Shown: positions 47,298 to 56,562, counted from the first letter of the stretch. The stretch is 64,000 nucleotides of DNA from JAXDBW01 sp034678405 (GCA_034678405.1 JAXDBW010000042.1:1-64000), one strand, 5' to 3'. A program made the numbers and translations. The notes: generated by a model from the sequence alone, not told the origin.

Positions 47298-48119
47298 TCA
47301 TTCCCAAACTTCGGTAAACTGAAATGTTTTGAATATCATTTTGTTTATTTCAGAATTATTACCACGCAGCAGGTACGTGTGTCCTTTGAGTTCGAACAGA
47401 TAATTCAGAGCTTCTCCCCCGATCGCCATTGACTCGGTCACCGACCAACCGGGTATCCCACTCGCATAAATCTTTTTCTTGGTTAACAACGTATCGACCA
47501 CGTCACTAATTTTTTCATCGATCGGTGTCTGGTCTACTGAAATATATGGATATGGATAGCTGCCGTCGATGGGGGCAATCGAAATAGTTGCGTTATCTTG
47601 ATCAATGATGTTGTATGTCGGCGGGTAGGAAATCCTGTATGCATACTCCTCGTTCTCATACGTGAGCCAGTCAGAGGTGTCCACCGTCGTGCTGTCGGCA
47701 TTCGCGTTGGTCGCCGAATTTGTATTGCCGTTTATATTCCCATTGGGATCAGCCACACAAAATGACACAGTCTCACCATAGTCTTCAATTTGTATCCACT
47801 GATCTATTTCGCATATTTCTCCTGATTCACAATCACTATCGCTCTCACATAATTTGTGACATTTCTGATCACCGCCGACTGTCTCAACCGGTGCAGTACC
47901 ATCCCATCGCAGCCCACCACTGACCGCATGATAGCAGTAGTACCCTTCGGGGCAGGAGTTAGACGTATAGGTGCATTCAGGTGTTTCAGCAACCGTAACA
48001 GCTGCATCGTTCCCCTCCTCATTATCCTTCACTACAAATGCCGCAGTGAGCATGAGCACGGTGATGAGGAAGATAAAACCAATGATGATGGTATAGGTGT
48101 AGCCTTTTTGGGTGGTCAT
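47298..48119 (-). CDS. Exported protein with pilin-like leader, Cys-rich part and PsbP-like domain
   Basis: 273 residues. N-terminus MTTQKGYTYTIIIGFIF is a short basic-Gly-aromatic leader then a long helix, like class III (pilin) leaders but without Glu5. Cys-rich region (about 45-125), an Asn/Thr/Ala-rich linker, then a PsbP-like domain starting WLTYENEEYAYRISYP. The last gene of a seven-gene operon. The ATG chosen follows the upstream stop by 10 bp. Confidence 0.7.
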   Translation of the reverse strand: MTTQKGYTYTIIIGFIFLITVLMLTAAFVVKDNEEGNDAAVTVAETPECTYTSNSCPEGYYCYHAVSGGLRWDGTAPVETVGGDQKCHKLCESDSDCESGEICEIDQWIQIEDYGETVSFCVADPNGNINGNTNSATNANADSTTVDTSDWLTYENEEYAYRISYPPTYNIIDQDNATISIAPIDGSYPYPYISVDQTPIDEKISDVVDTLLTKKKIYASGIPGWSVTESMAIGGEALNYLFELKGHTYLLRGNNSEINKMIFKTFQFTEVWE

Positions 48120-48129
48120 AGAGTGATTA

Positions 48130-49575
48130 TTATTCAAAACAAGTTAAGATAGTCGTGGGTGTCACGTCATCGACGAGTTCACCACTGCGATACACATCAT
48201 AGTAACTCGCTGGCGTAAACGTGAAATCGCCACAGGCGGGTACCTGCCGAGCGCTATCCAGGAGCTGCTCATAGCGCTCATTGCTGGCAGCCTGATCCGC
48301 CGGGCATGGCTCGCCACATTCGGCAAATGTCTCCTGTCCTGTCTTGGTGACTGTTTTTGTCCCCAGATATATGTCATATGTCGCCATCGCTCCAAACCCA
48401 GCATCACCGCCCGCAAAGGCCATATGCATGATATTACTATCGGGATCAAAAGAGGTAAATCGCAAGGCGGCTAAATAAATGAATTCCAACTGGTCATAGA
48501 TATTGTGTATCAGTAATTCCTGTGTGCCGGCTGAAATAGTATATTTATACAAATCGCACTGGCGATATTGGGCATATTCCGCTCCCTGCCCGCTACTCTG
48601 GCAGGGTCCCTGCAAATAATACAGCCGGTCAGGCGCTACCAGGTAGATATTTCTAATCGAACTCTCTGTATTATCCTCACCACTGAAAAGTATAGATGAT
48701 GCCCCTGAACTGATAGTATAGACACCGACGCTATGATACGTGCTGTCCCCAGGCTCTTTCGTGATGTAGTACACCTTCCCGTCATGATACGCGGCCCGGT
48801 TATTAGTCGAGCGCATGAGCAACGTCGCTATTTCGGACGTCTGTCCATCGGACGACATCTTTTTCAGCGCAGCATATGATGACTGGTTTTGGTGCGTCGG
48901 TGGGTCGAGATACAGAAATCCGCCATCCGGCGACGTCGCGGTGGTACTGCTGACTGGCGTGGCAATTACCGTATACTCACTACCCAGTCCGAGATCGGCC
49001 GCGTCAAGGTTCTGAAACATGGTCATAAACATCGACCGATACGTTTCGTCATCACAGGTAATTTGCTGCCCATCGATAGAATCATACGCCCGACACAATA
49101 CATGGTCAGTATCTCCATCATAGAGCCCAAAAAAGTATGAGGCATCTGGGCAACTCCCTGACCGGCTCCATGCCACCAGCGCATCATCAATCACGAATAG
49201 CGCGTTGCGTTTATCATTGCATGTAGAATTCTCAGCAATCTGCCGAAACGGCGCGAGATCCACGGTCGTCACGTCAGACTCGGTCGGCACACATTTGAGC
49301 ATAGTGGCCGGACAGTCAGACATCCCTTTCTCTGGACAGGGCCCCCAGCCCCGCGACGTCACTTCAAATTCATACCCTGCGGGGCAGGTGCATGCCACCG
49401 GTGCCACGGCGGTATGTGAATACTCGAGACTCAGGTCGCAAACCTGAGTTTGATTGGTCGGGCCAGTATTGCTACCATTCTCCTGCACCACCAGCGCGGC
49501 AGTGAGCATCAGCACCGTGATGAGGAAAATGATACCGATGATGATGGTATAAGCGTAGCCACGCTGGGATGTCAT
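48130..49575 (-). CDS. Exported beta-propeller-like protein with pilin-like leader
   Basis: 481 residues. Leader MTSQRGYAYTIIIGIIFLI, near-identical to that of the next gene, then a Cys-rich segment and repeated beta blades (KVYYITKEPGDS, DRLYYLQGPC, STFDP-type motifs) that suggest a propeller. Cys pairs recur. The frame is open 46 codons upstream, but this ATG starts the leader shared with its neighbours. 4-bp gap to the upstream gene. Confidence 0.7.
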   Translation of the reverse strand: MTSQRGYAYTIIIGIIFLITVLMLTAALVVQENGSNTGPTNQTQVCDLSLEYSHTAVAPVACTCPAGYEFEVTSRGWGPCPEKGMSDCPATMLKCVPTESDVTTVDLAPFRQIAENSTCNDKRNALFVIDDALVAWSRSGSCPDASYFFGLYDGDTDHVLCRAYDSIDGQQITCDDETYRSMFMTMFQNLDAADLGLGSEYTVIATPVSSTTATSPDGGFLYLDPPTHQNQSSYAALKKMSSDGQTSEIATLLMRSTNNRAAYHDGKVYYITKEPGDSTYHSVGVYTISSGASSILFSGEDNTESSIRNIYLVAPDRLYYLQGPCQSSGQGAEYAQYRQCDLYKYTISAGTQELLIHNIYDQLEFIYLAALRFTSFDPDSNIMHMAFAGGDAGFGAMATYDIYLGTKTVTKTGQETFAECGEPCPADQAASNERYEQLLDSARQVPACGDFTFTPASYYDVYRSGELVDDVTPTTILTCFE

Positions 49576-49579
49576 ACGA

Positions 49580-50488
49580 TTAACTTGTGATGGTGAATGA
49601 ATTGACCATACTCTCAAAGTCCTGAGAATACTGGGTCGCTGGATCGTACGGGTAATGCGATATGATGTACACCGTGTCTCCGTCGAAATAGTAATATGTT
49701 TCGACATTGCCACTCGCCTCTCCGGCCGGGATGACGGCGCGATACATACTCAGGCCATTTCGGGTCACCCAGCCCTCCTCCAGAGTGCCGTCTGGGCCAT
49801 CGTCGATGGTATCGATGAATTCTGCCTGAGTAGTGACATCAGATCGATAGTCACTGAATGTTGTTTTGTGGATGGTAAACTGGGGGCCAAAGGCATATCC
49901 CTCAGTCGCGCCGGATAGCTCTGGGCTTTCCTCTGTCGGCAGCCAGACCTGATCATGAAGATACCATCCGTCGGGGGTCGTGAATGAATAGCCGTCCTCA
50001 CTAGCATACTGCCGTGAGTCGACGGTGCTGGCATTCGCATTTTCTGTCTCGCTACAGTTTTCTTCCCATTCCCGTAAGCACTTCTGTTTAGCTTCGCACC
50101 AGGTATAGCCAGCGCTGGGGATGCAGCCGTGTTCATCGCGATCACCGCCGAGAATCGCGTCGTTTACATTAGTATCAGTGTTCACATTCTCCTGCACACC
50201 CGTCCCATCAGGCTGCTGAGTGACACACTGAGCGGCGACACACGCACAGGTCGTGCCCGATGGCAGGACATATGATATATCTACTTTACCAATCTTCAGT
50301 GGCACGGTGCTCCAGCAACCTGCGGTCGACCCTGTCTCAACCAGGGTGCACTCGCTGGTAGCGAGGCATGCCGTATCTCCCCCCACGGTCCAGTCAGTAA
50401 AGAGCACCGCGGCCCCTCCCGCCAATAGGATGACAACCAGTACACTTATAATGATACTGGTTTTGGTAAAACCTTGTGAAGTAGTCAT
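49580..50488 (-). CDS. Exported protein with pilin-like leader and PsbP-like domain
   Basis: 302 residues. Leader MTTSQGFTKTSIIISVLVV, Cys-rich stretch (about 40-100), Asn/Thr linker (ENVNTDTNVND), a second Cys segment, then a domain starting YASEDGYSFTTPDGWY typical of PsbP-related proteins. Acts outside the cell. Same operon. Confidence 0.7.
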   Translation of the reverse strand: MTTSQGFTKTSIIISVLVVILLAGGAAVLFTDWTVGGDTACLATSECTLVETGSTAGCWSTVPLKIGKVDISYVLPSGTTCACVAAQCVTQQPDGTGVQENVNTDTNVNDAILGGDRDEHGCIPSAGYTWCEAKQKCLREWEENCSETENANASTVDSRQYASEDGYSFTTPDGWYLHDQVWLPTEESPELSGATEGYAFGPQFTIHKTTFSDYRSDVTTQAEFIDTIDDGPDGTLEEGWVTRNGLSMYRAVIPAGEASGNVETYYYFDGDTVYIISHYPYDPATQYSQDFESMVNSFTITS

Positions 50489-50511
50489 AGTATCGTCTGG
50501 TAATGTGATAA

Positions 50512-51297
50512 CTATGGCAAGTCTATGGTCTCGAGGATTTCTTTGGCGGTCTCATACTCCGGCTGATCCACGAGGTTATTCGCTTCACAGGCGGTGTAGT
50601 CAGCAAACTCGAGATCGGTACTACAGCTGAAATACGACTGGAAGACAAAGCCCTTGATCTCCGTCGTCCCCGCCACAGTCGGATCATCACCAAATACTTC
50701 ATTGACCTGACCCTCATAGACGAGATTGGCCAGCTGGACAGACTCACCCTCGATAGTAATCGTCTCCCCGCTCTTCACCTCTCCCGCACCAATGCCGGTC
50801 CGTCCAAGGATACCACCATCATCGCCGGGCAGCATCAACCCTACCATCAGCCGGTACTGATTGTCCGGGCTATAGAATTTAAGATAGCGGATGGGAAACT
50901 CGGTAAATGTTTCGTCCGTAGTCACTTCCTCATACTCCTCAGTCCAGTCGCAAGGATACTGGACGGTATAGCCATATTCTGCATTCGTATACGTATGCCA
51001 CGGACAGGCCGTCGAGGCTGATGCATTTGTATTAGTTGTGTCAGAATTCACATTTTCATTTGTTGCGGTGGCCACGTTGGCATTCTCATTGGTCGTCGTA
51101 TTCACGTTTTGATTTGCATTGAAGTTTGCAGTGTTTGTATTGGCAGTGGCATGCGTCGCGCTATTGGTCGGCGCGATGTCATCGGCCTTATATTTGATCA
51201 AATAATATGCCGCGCCAACCATACCGAGCGCCACCAGAGCAATGGTAACCGCGGCTACAATGTGGATAAAACCCCGTTCTTTTTTCATAGGCCCCAT
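50512..51297 (-). CDS. Exported protein with Asn/Thr-rich linker and PsbP-like domain
   Basis: 261 residues. Leader KKERGFIHIVAAVTIALVAL; residues 40-95 are almost only Asn, Thr, Ala and Val (a flexible spacer); then WHTYTNAEYGYTVQYPCDW opens a PsbP-like domain. An ATG three codons downstream could also be the start. It follows the receiver-domain gene by 9 bp. Confidence 0.7.
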   Translation of the reverse strand: MGPMKKERGFIHIVAAVTIALVALGMVGAAYYLIKYKADDIAPTNSATHATANTNTANFNANQNVNTTTNENANVATATNENVNSDTTNTNASASTACPWHTYTNAEYGYTVQYPCDWTEEYEEVTTDETFTEFPIRYLKFYSPDNQYRLMVGLMLPGDDGGILGRTGIGAGEVKSGETITIEGESVQLANLVYEGQVNEVFGDDPTVAGTTEIKGFVFQSYFSCSTDLEFADYTACEANNLVDQPEYETAKEILETIDLP

Positions 51298-51306
51298 ACT
51301 TATTAA

Positions 51307-51681
51307 TTATTTTTGTAATACCTTATTAACTTCGTTAACGACATCGGCGAGATGCCAGTCTGTTTTGACCAGATAGCCGCGCGCTCCCTGCTCGATGGCT
51401 CGGGTGATCTCATCCCCACCCCCGAGATTGCTGAGCATGATAACTTTGGCCGTCCTACCCCAGTCATCTTCCCGGAGTTTCTGCAGCATCGTGATACCGT
51501 CCATCACCGGCATCACGATATCGAGCAGGATGACGTCCGGATGCTCGGCTAGCGCGGCGCCGAGACCTTCTTCGCCGTTTTGGGCCTCGAGGACACGAAA
51601 ATCCTCATGCATAAATTTCACGCGAAGTGCATCACGCAATATTTTCTCATCCTCGACGATCAGGACGGTCGCCGTATTCAT
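51307..51681 (-). CDS. Stand-alone response-regulator receiver domain (CheY-like)
   Basis: 124 residues and nothing beyond the receiver fold. Acidic pocket in VEDE (near 10-13), phosphorylation site Asp54 in VILLDIVMPVMDG, Thr/Ser switch in VIMLSNLG and Lys in YLVKTDW. No output domain and no histidine kinase next to it. It lies in the middle of a run of exported-protein genes and could control their secretion or a pilus-like motor, by analogy with PilG/PilH-type regulators; this is inference. Confidence 0.92.
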   Translation of the reverse strand: MNTATVLIVEDEKILRDALRVKFMHEDFRVLEAQNGEEGLGAALAEHPDVILLDIVMPVMDGITMLQKLREDDWGRTAKVIMLSNLGGGDEITRAIEQGARGYLVKTDWHLADVVNEVNKVLQK

Positions 51682-51715
51682 AGTCAATGACAACTAATAA
51701 TTATCGTATCCGGAG

Positions 51716-52618
51716 TTATTCCCCCGCGGGGACGACGTCCCCATTGTGTAATTTCTGACAAACGTTTTGGATACAATCCACGCTATACTCGCTATTCTGC
51801 TGTGAATTAGGGCAGTACGGAGTTGAGTACTGAGGACAGCTCGGGACAGTATCAGAGCACTGCGTCTGGGTTTCTGCCCGGAGATCCACATATGACTCGG
51901 TATTCACCGCCACGAAATTCGGATCGCTGTATTCGATACAATTAGGCGGCGTGCAGCAATCGGCGTGATCATAGGCGGCATCGACGAGTGAGCAATCGTC
52001 GGCCGTGACACAACTCGTCCCGACAGTCCCATTGGAAAGGGAGACCGTGCCGGCAGTTGTGGTAATCACCACGCTGTTGGTATTTGCGTCTGTTGTCGCA
52101 TTAATATTGGCTGATGAATTGGTATTATTGGGTGGGGTACAGTATCCCGCTCCACATGTCGACCCAGTGGCCGTATTGACGGATTTAATAGTCCGATCAA
52201 TCTCCTGATCAGTGAGGCTAGTGTCACGAGGAAGAAACAGAGCGGCGTATACCACCGCCGTAAATGAAAGAAGGGTGATCAAGACCAACACCAGCCACAC
52301 AGCTGTGTGATGACGATGATGCCGGGCGGGCAGGTCCACTTGCGGCACCGGTACCTTAGTCATATTAAATTTCTCCGGGACGAGCCGTGACGGGGTAACT
52401 GGCGTGGCCTGAGACTTCGGTGTGGCGATGACTGTTGGTTTCTGAGTGCGGGCGGTCGGCTGCGTAGTCCGCGGAGCCTTCTGCCGTGGAGTGACCTGCG
52501 ACGCGCTGCGCTTCCGCTTCGGAATGGCTTTCTTTCTGGTGGTGGTTTTTTTTCCGGCAGAGCCGGATCCAGCTTTGCCGGATTTCTTCTTTGTGGTGGC
52601 AGTTGTACTTTTTTTCAT
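51716..52618 (-). CDS. Exported protein with long basic N-terminal tail and Cys-rich domain
   Basis: 300 residues. The first 100 residues are a Lys/Arg/Thr/Pro-rich tail (KKSTTATTKKKSGKAGSGSA...), probably cytoplasmic and able to bind acids; then one membrane helix (about 105-125, VWLVLVLITLLSFTAVVYAALFL), an Asn/Thr linker and a Cys-rich domain outside (CCTPPNC, CPQY, CPNS). The inner ATG (MKKSTTATTKK) is taken; an upstream one lies in the previous gene. Confidence 0.68.
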   Translation of the reverse strand: MKKSTTATTKKKSGKAGSGSAGKKTTTRKKAIPKRKRSASQVTPRQKAPRTTQPTARTQKPTVIATPKSQATPVTPSRLVPEKFNMTKVPVPQVDLPARHHRHHTAVWLVLVLITLLSFTAVVYAALFLPRDTSLTDQEIDRTIKSVNTATGSTCGAGYCTPPNNTNSSANINATTDANTNSVVITTTAGTVSLSNGTVGTSCVTADDCSLVDAAYDHADCCTPPNCIEYSDPNFVAVNTESYVDLRAETQTQCSDTVPSCPQYSTPYCPNSQQNSEYSVDCIQNVCQKLHNGDVVPAGE

Positions 52619-52631
52619 TGCTGCTATGCTG

Positions 52632-53183
52632 TTACTCCGCGTTAGTCGGGGCTGCGGCAATCATGACATTCCATGATCCCGCCCCTCCAGGGATATAGAT
52701 CGCTTCACCCTCAGCTCCACGCATATCGACGGTATCAACATACACGCTGAGTGCGGTCACGACGTCAGGACTCCCGAGGGCTGGCTCAGTGAAGTTCCAC
52801 ATGACCGTCTGCGCATCGTCACTTACTGACATCACGCCCGGGACACGCTCATCGATACCCTGCAGGACATAAAAATTAGTTGTGGTAATGGTGGCGGGGT
52901 TAATTGGTTTCGAGAATGTCAGTGATACCGCTGCTATCTCAGCACTCACGCTCTCTGCCTCGGGCGTCGTGCCGGTGAGGTAGATATCCCCGGATGAATC
53001 ATTGATCACTATGGTATTCGGATTCGTCTCATCAGTCATCGTAGTCGGTGCGGATGCCTTTTGGATAAATAAGAAATATATTGCAAACAGGAATCCGAGA
53101 ATAATGATAGCCCCCACCCCGAGCCAGAGCTTGCGCTTGGCTGCCTGGACCCGAGGATCGATTGGTTGCGGATTGTTTTGCAT
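52632..53183 (-). CDS. Single-anchor exported protein with Ig-like (Big_5) domain
   Basis: 183 residues. Membrane helix at about 20-40 (WLGVGAIIILGFLFAIYFLFI), then an SbsA/Big_5 Ig-like domain: AAVSLTFSKPINPATITTTNFYVLQG, PGVMSVSDDAQTVMWNF. The first gene of the operon. ATG lies 9 bp after an extended -10 TGGTATACT (minus strand, 53193-53201), so the mRNA would be leaderless. Confidence 0.75.
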   Translation of the reverse strand: MQNNPQPIDPRVQAAKRKLWLGVGAIIILGFLFAIYFLFIQKASAPTTMTDETNPNTIVINDSSGDIYLTGTTPEAESVSAEIAAVSLTFSKPINPATITTTNFYVLQGIDERVPGVMSVSDDAQTVMWNFTEPALGSPDVVTALSVYVDTVDMRGAEGEAIYIPGGAGSWNVMIAAAPTNAE

Positions 53184-53200
53184 AGTACATACAGTATACC

Positions 53201-53228
53201 AAAAACCGCCGTCAGTGTGTACCGGCGG
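53201..53228 (-). terminator. Terminator of the ABC-exporter operon
   Basis: Minus strand: CCGCCG / CGGCGG with an 11-nt loop, then TTTTTGG. The T run is also the upstream part of the next gene's extended -10. Confidence 0.6.
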
Positions 53229-53249
53229 CGGCCGTGATATAGTCGCAGA

Positions 53250-54068
53250 CTATTCTGCTCGATTGAAACTCCAAAACGCAAGGATAAACATCACTAGCCC
53301 AAAGGCGAGGATGACCAGCATATTCTCGGTCGAGGAATGGAGCAGGATCGAGTCCAGCACCTGCTTCGGCGCGTCAGTGAAGACCACTCGCCGCAGCCCA
53401 TCCACCGCATAGGTCAGCGGATTGACAGTAGAGAGGACTTCCATCCATTTCGGCACATTGGTCAGGGAGAAAAACGCGCCTGAGAGGAACATCATCGGGA
53501 AGAAGAGAAACTGAAAGACAAATTGGAACCCCTCCGCATTCCGCATCCGCGAGGCGATGAAGAGCCCGAGCGCCGTCACGGCAAATGACAGGAGGAGCGC
53601 GAAGAAGAGAATGCCGGGAATGGTCGACCACACGATGTCGAGCCCGAAGAGGGGCGACAGGGCGATCAGGAGGACGGCCTGGAAGAGACCAATCACGATG
53701 CCCGAGAGCACCTTGCCAAACATGATCGAGGCTCGCGAGACGGGCGCGACGAGGATTTCCTTCAGGAAACCAAACTCCCGATCGGTTACGATCGAAATCG
53801 AGGTATTCAGCGCGACACCGAGCGTGGTCGTGGCGATAATGCCGGGGAACATAAACTGGACGAAATTGAACCCGATACCCGGTCCCCCGCCCATGGATAT
53901 GGTCGCCTCGAGTCCGACGCCGAAGATGCCGAGGAAAATGACCGGTTGCATCACCGAGCCGATGATTCGAGCTTTGTCTTTGAAAAACCGGAGCAGATCA
54001 CGCATGAAGATATTACGCACCGAGCGGAGCTCCAGGGCAAATCCTGTTGTATTGGTAGTAGTTGTCAT
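53250..54068 (-). CDS. ABC-2 type transporter permease (DrrB-like)
   Basis: 272 residues, six membrane helices. N-terminal FALELRSVRNIFMRDLLRFFKDK, and the ABC-2 pattern FFPMMFLSGAFFSLTNVPKWMEVLSTVNPLTYAVDGLR before the last helices. Forms the channel for the ATPase gene it overlaps by 4 bp. Substrate unknown (drugs or lipids in the family). Confidence 0.9.
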   Translation of the reverse strand: MTTTTNTTGFALELRSVRNIFMRDLLRFFKDKARIIGSVMQPVIFLGIFGVGLEATISMGGGPGIGFNFVQFMFPGIIATTTLGVALNTSISIVTDREFGFLKEILVAPVSRASIMFGKVLSGIVIGLFQAVLLIALSPLFGLDIVWSTIPGILFFALLLSFAVTALGLFIASRMRNAEGFQFVFQFLFFPMMFLSGAFFSLTNVPKWMEVLSTVNPLTYAVDGLRRVVFTDAPKQVLDSILLHSSTENMLVILAFGLVMFILAFWSFNRAE

Positions 54069-55057
54069 CGTCTAAATCCTCTCTTCCTTAAAAAGTTTTT
54101 AGATTTCTCAGCGGCACTTGGCGCTTCATCCCGGATCTTCGACCCCGTGAGTTTGATGAAGACATCATCAAGCGTCGGCTGCTTGAGTTCGATTGACTGC
54201 ACTTGCTGGGGGAGCTCACGAATCAGTTTCGGTAGAACTTCATCGCCATCCTTTACGACTGCTTTTATCTTTTTCTCATCGATCCGGACGTCCTGAGAAA
54301 AATGATCCTTGATGTATGCGATGGCCTGATCGTTATTGTCGGTCTGCATGGTAATGATATCACCGCCCACACCCTCTTTTAGTTTGTCAGGGGTATCCAT
54401 AGCCACGATCTTTCCATGGTCAATGACGGCAATCCGGTCACAGTACTCGGCTTCATTGAGATAGTGAGTCGTCATGAAAAGGGTAATCTTCTCCTGCTTG
54501 GCGACTTTCAGGATGTACTGCCACATGGTCGCGCGGGTCTGCGGGTCGAGACCAATGGTTGGCTCATCGAGGAAGAGAATCTTCGGATAGTGGAGCATCC
54601 CGCGGACGATCTCGAGCCGTCGTTTCATCCCCCCGGAGAAATCCCGGACCGGCTTATTAGCCCGGTCAGCGAGATCGACCAGTTCGAGTAGCTCATGTGC
54701 TCGTTTCTTATACACACTCGAGGGTACACCATAGAATTCCGCATGGAAGCGGAGATTCTGATAAGCGCTCAGTTCTTCGTCCAGGGTTGGCTCCTGGAAT
54801 ACCATGCCGATTGATTTTCGGACAGCGATACGCTCAGTCTTCACTGAGTGCCCGGCGATACGCGCCTCGCCGCTGGTGGGCTTGAGAAGCGTGGAGAACA
54901 TTTTGATGGTAGTCGTCTTCCCGGCGCCATTTGGCCCGAGGAAACCAAACACCTCACCCTCCCGCACCGTGAAGCTGATCCCCTTTACCGCTTGGAAATC
55001 TTTAAACGAGCGGGTCAGGTTTTCGACTTCGATGATTGTGGGGTTTGATTCGTTCAT
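54065..55057 (-). CDS. ABC transporter ATP-binding protein (DrrA-like)
   Basis: 330 residues. Walker A GPNGAGKTT at 41-49, ABC signature FSGGMKRRLEI near 147, Walker B ILFLDEPTIGLD, H-loop TTHYLNEAEYCDR, and the C-terminal DUF4162-like extension found in DrrA. Powers the permease next to it. Overlaps both neighbours by 4 bp, so the three genes are coupled. Confidence 0.94.
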   Translation of the reverse strand: MNESNPTIIEVENLTRSFKDFQAVKGISFTVREGEVFGFLGPNGAGKTTTIKMFSTLLKPTSGEARIAGHSVKTERIAVRKSIGMVFQEPTLDEELSAYQNLRFHAEFYGVPSSVYKKRAHELLELVDLADRANKPVRDFSGGMKRRLEIVRGMLHYPKILFLDEPTIGLDPQTRATMWQYILKVAKQEKITLFMTTHYLNEAEYCDRIAVIDHGKIVAMDTPDKLKEGVGGDIITMQTDNNDQAIAYIKDHFSQDVRIDEKKIKAVVKDGDEVLPKLIRELPQQVQSIELKQPTLDDVFIKLTGSKIRDEAPSAAEKSKNFLRKRGFRR

Positions 55058-55320
55058 GCGAGTTTTTGGATTTTTTTAAGCTTGTTAATAGTTTTCGATC
55101 CGGCCTTCACGTGTGATTCATACATGTTGATCATCTTGCCGATGTCTTGCTCGCGTACCAGGCCGATAATTGTGGAATGTTTGGTGAATACAACGAGTGA
55201 ATCTCCCGGCTTGATATTGAGCTGGCGACGAAGTTTCGCAGGGATGACGATCTGCCCCTGGCTGGCGACGGTCACCGAACCATGGACGTCATACTGCATA
55301 TGAGGGTTTTTCGGGGTCAT
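55054..55320 (-). CDS. AbrB/SpoVT-type DNA-binding domain protein
   Basis: 88 residues. A swapped-hairpin AbrB domain: GSVTVASQGQIVIPAKLRRQLNIKPGDSLVVF, then a helical tail. Often a repressor or antitoxin; here no toxin is beside it, so it more likely regulates the ABC exporter it leads. Start uncertain by seven codons; no ribosome site is visible. Confidence 0.85.
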   Translation of the reverse strand: MTPKNPHMQYDVHGSVTVASQGQIVIPAKLRRQLNIKPGDSLVVFTKHSTIIGLVREQDIGKMINMYESHVKAGSKTINKLKKIQKLA

Positions 55321-55386
55321 AGGCGTTTCTATAGAATATTATATATTTTATAGATTAGTATACTCCCCCGGGATGGCCCGTCAAGC

Positions 55387-55419
55387 ACAAAAAAACGGGC
55401 ATTTCTGTATACCCGTTTT
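55387..55419 (-). terminator. Terminator after the 21-residue Cys-rich peptide
   Basis: Minus strand: AAAACGGG / CCCGTTTT with a 12-nt loop, then TTTG. Confidence 0.75.
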
Positions 55420-55429
55420 AGTGATGTGT

Positions 55430-55495
55430 CTAGCAGCCGCAGCCACCGCCGCACGGACAGTCGCCATCTCCACCATGATTGTTATACATAGACAT
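55430..55495 (-). CDS. Putative 21-residue Cys/Gly-rich peptide
   Basis: The frame encodes MSMYNNHGGDGDCPCGGGCG and one more Cys; four Cys in nine residues. No ribosome site, and it is below the size where chance can be excluded, but the terminator follows right after its stop and it lies 15 bp after the flippase-like gene in the same direction. A metal-binding peptide would fit. Confidence 0.42.
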   Translation of the reverse strand: MSMYNNHGGDGDCPCGGGCGC

Positions 55496-55509
55496 ATTTA
55501 TATAAATCA

Positions 55510-56562
55510 TTACTGCTCTAGTATACGCGAGGACGGCTCACCGGGCAACTCCGATTTCGTCGTCTCGCCGTTTGCGGGGACATCCTTGAGAAATTTCAAT
55601 CCGACATTTGAGAGGAAGATGAGTCCAATTGCCACTTTCACAAAATCAGCTGCCCGCAGCACCATAGTAAAGGCCACGCCGAGTGACGGTGTATACCCGA
55701 GCGCCCGGAAGACAATGGCCTGACTGGCCTCAAACGAACCGAGTGAGGCTGGAATCGGGATAAGAAATGAAAGAATCATGAAAACCATCATCACGAGAAT
55801 GTCGAGGAAATGGCCTGATATATTGAGGGCGTGGAGCACCACCATAAACTGGATAAAGATGACGATCCCCCCGAGCAAAGACAGGAGTAGGCCTTCGATA
55901 AATATTCTTGGTCGCCGTTGGAAGAATTGGATAATGATACTCTCGAAGTACAACATTTTTTCAAAAAATTTGCTCAGCCGTTTGAATCGGTGGATCCGGA
56001 AAAATTTAAGAAATGATGAAAAAAAGCCAATACCGCGATACGTCTGCACATAGAAAAGCCCAAGTAAGACTACCAGAATGAAAAGGGTCGCCACAAACAC
56101 ACTAATCGCCTCCCAGCTAATCTGATAGGTAAACATAGCATAGATGAGCGCCCCGATGAGGAAAGGTAAGGGATACGTAAAGTCCAGAATCTTGTCCACG
56201 ATAATCGAGGCCATGCCCCGAGAGAGACGGATTTTTGTCTTGCGTTTCAGTAGATAGGCTCGGATAGGCTCCCCTCCGACGTAGGGGCCGGGGGTGATGA
56301 AGCTGATAGCAAACCCGACGAACTTCGGGGCGAGGAGATCACGAAACGTGACGTGGTCCCCCTGCGCTGCGAGTACCCGCTGCCACCGGTAAATAGTGAT
56401 GGCAATCTGCAATAACCCGAGACCAATCACGACCAGTAAAATCTCCCAAGAGAATGAAGAAAAGACACGAACGATTTCATCCGTGCCAATATACAACACC
56501 ACGCCAATGAATAGCGCGATACCCACCAGCGTGGAGACGATAAAGAGAAGGATTTTCTTCAT
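55510..56562 (-). CDS. Lysylphosphatidylglycerol synthase-like membrane protein (UPF0104)
   Basis: 350 residues with about eight helices. Contains the flippase-family motifs FAISFITPGPYVGGEPIRAYLLKR and ASLGSFEASQAIVFRALGY. In MprF these helices move lipids; the catalytic domain is absent here, so a flippase or glycolipid role is likely. Promoter upstream. Confidence 0.85.
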   Translation of the reverse strand: MKKILLFIVSTLVGIALFIGVVLYIGTDEIVRVFSSFSWEILLVVIGLGLLQIAITIYRWQRVLAAQGDHVTFRDLLAPKFVGFAISFITPGPYVGGEPIRAYLLKRKTKIRLSRGMASIIVDKILDFTYPLPFLIGALIYAMFTYQISWEAISVFVATLFILVVLLGLFYVQTYRGIGFFSSFLKFFRIHRFKRLSKFFEKMLYFESIIIQFFQRRPRIFIEGLLLSLLGGIVIFIQFMVVLHALNISGHFLDILVMMVFMILSFLIPIPASLGSFEASQAIVFRALGYTPSLGVAFTMVLRAADFVKVAIGLIFLSNVGLKFLKDVPANGETTKSELPGEPSSRILEQ

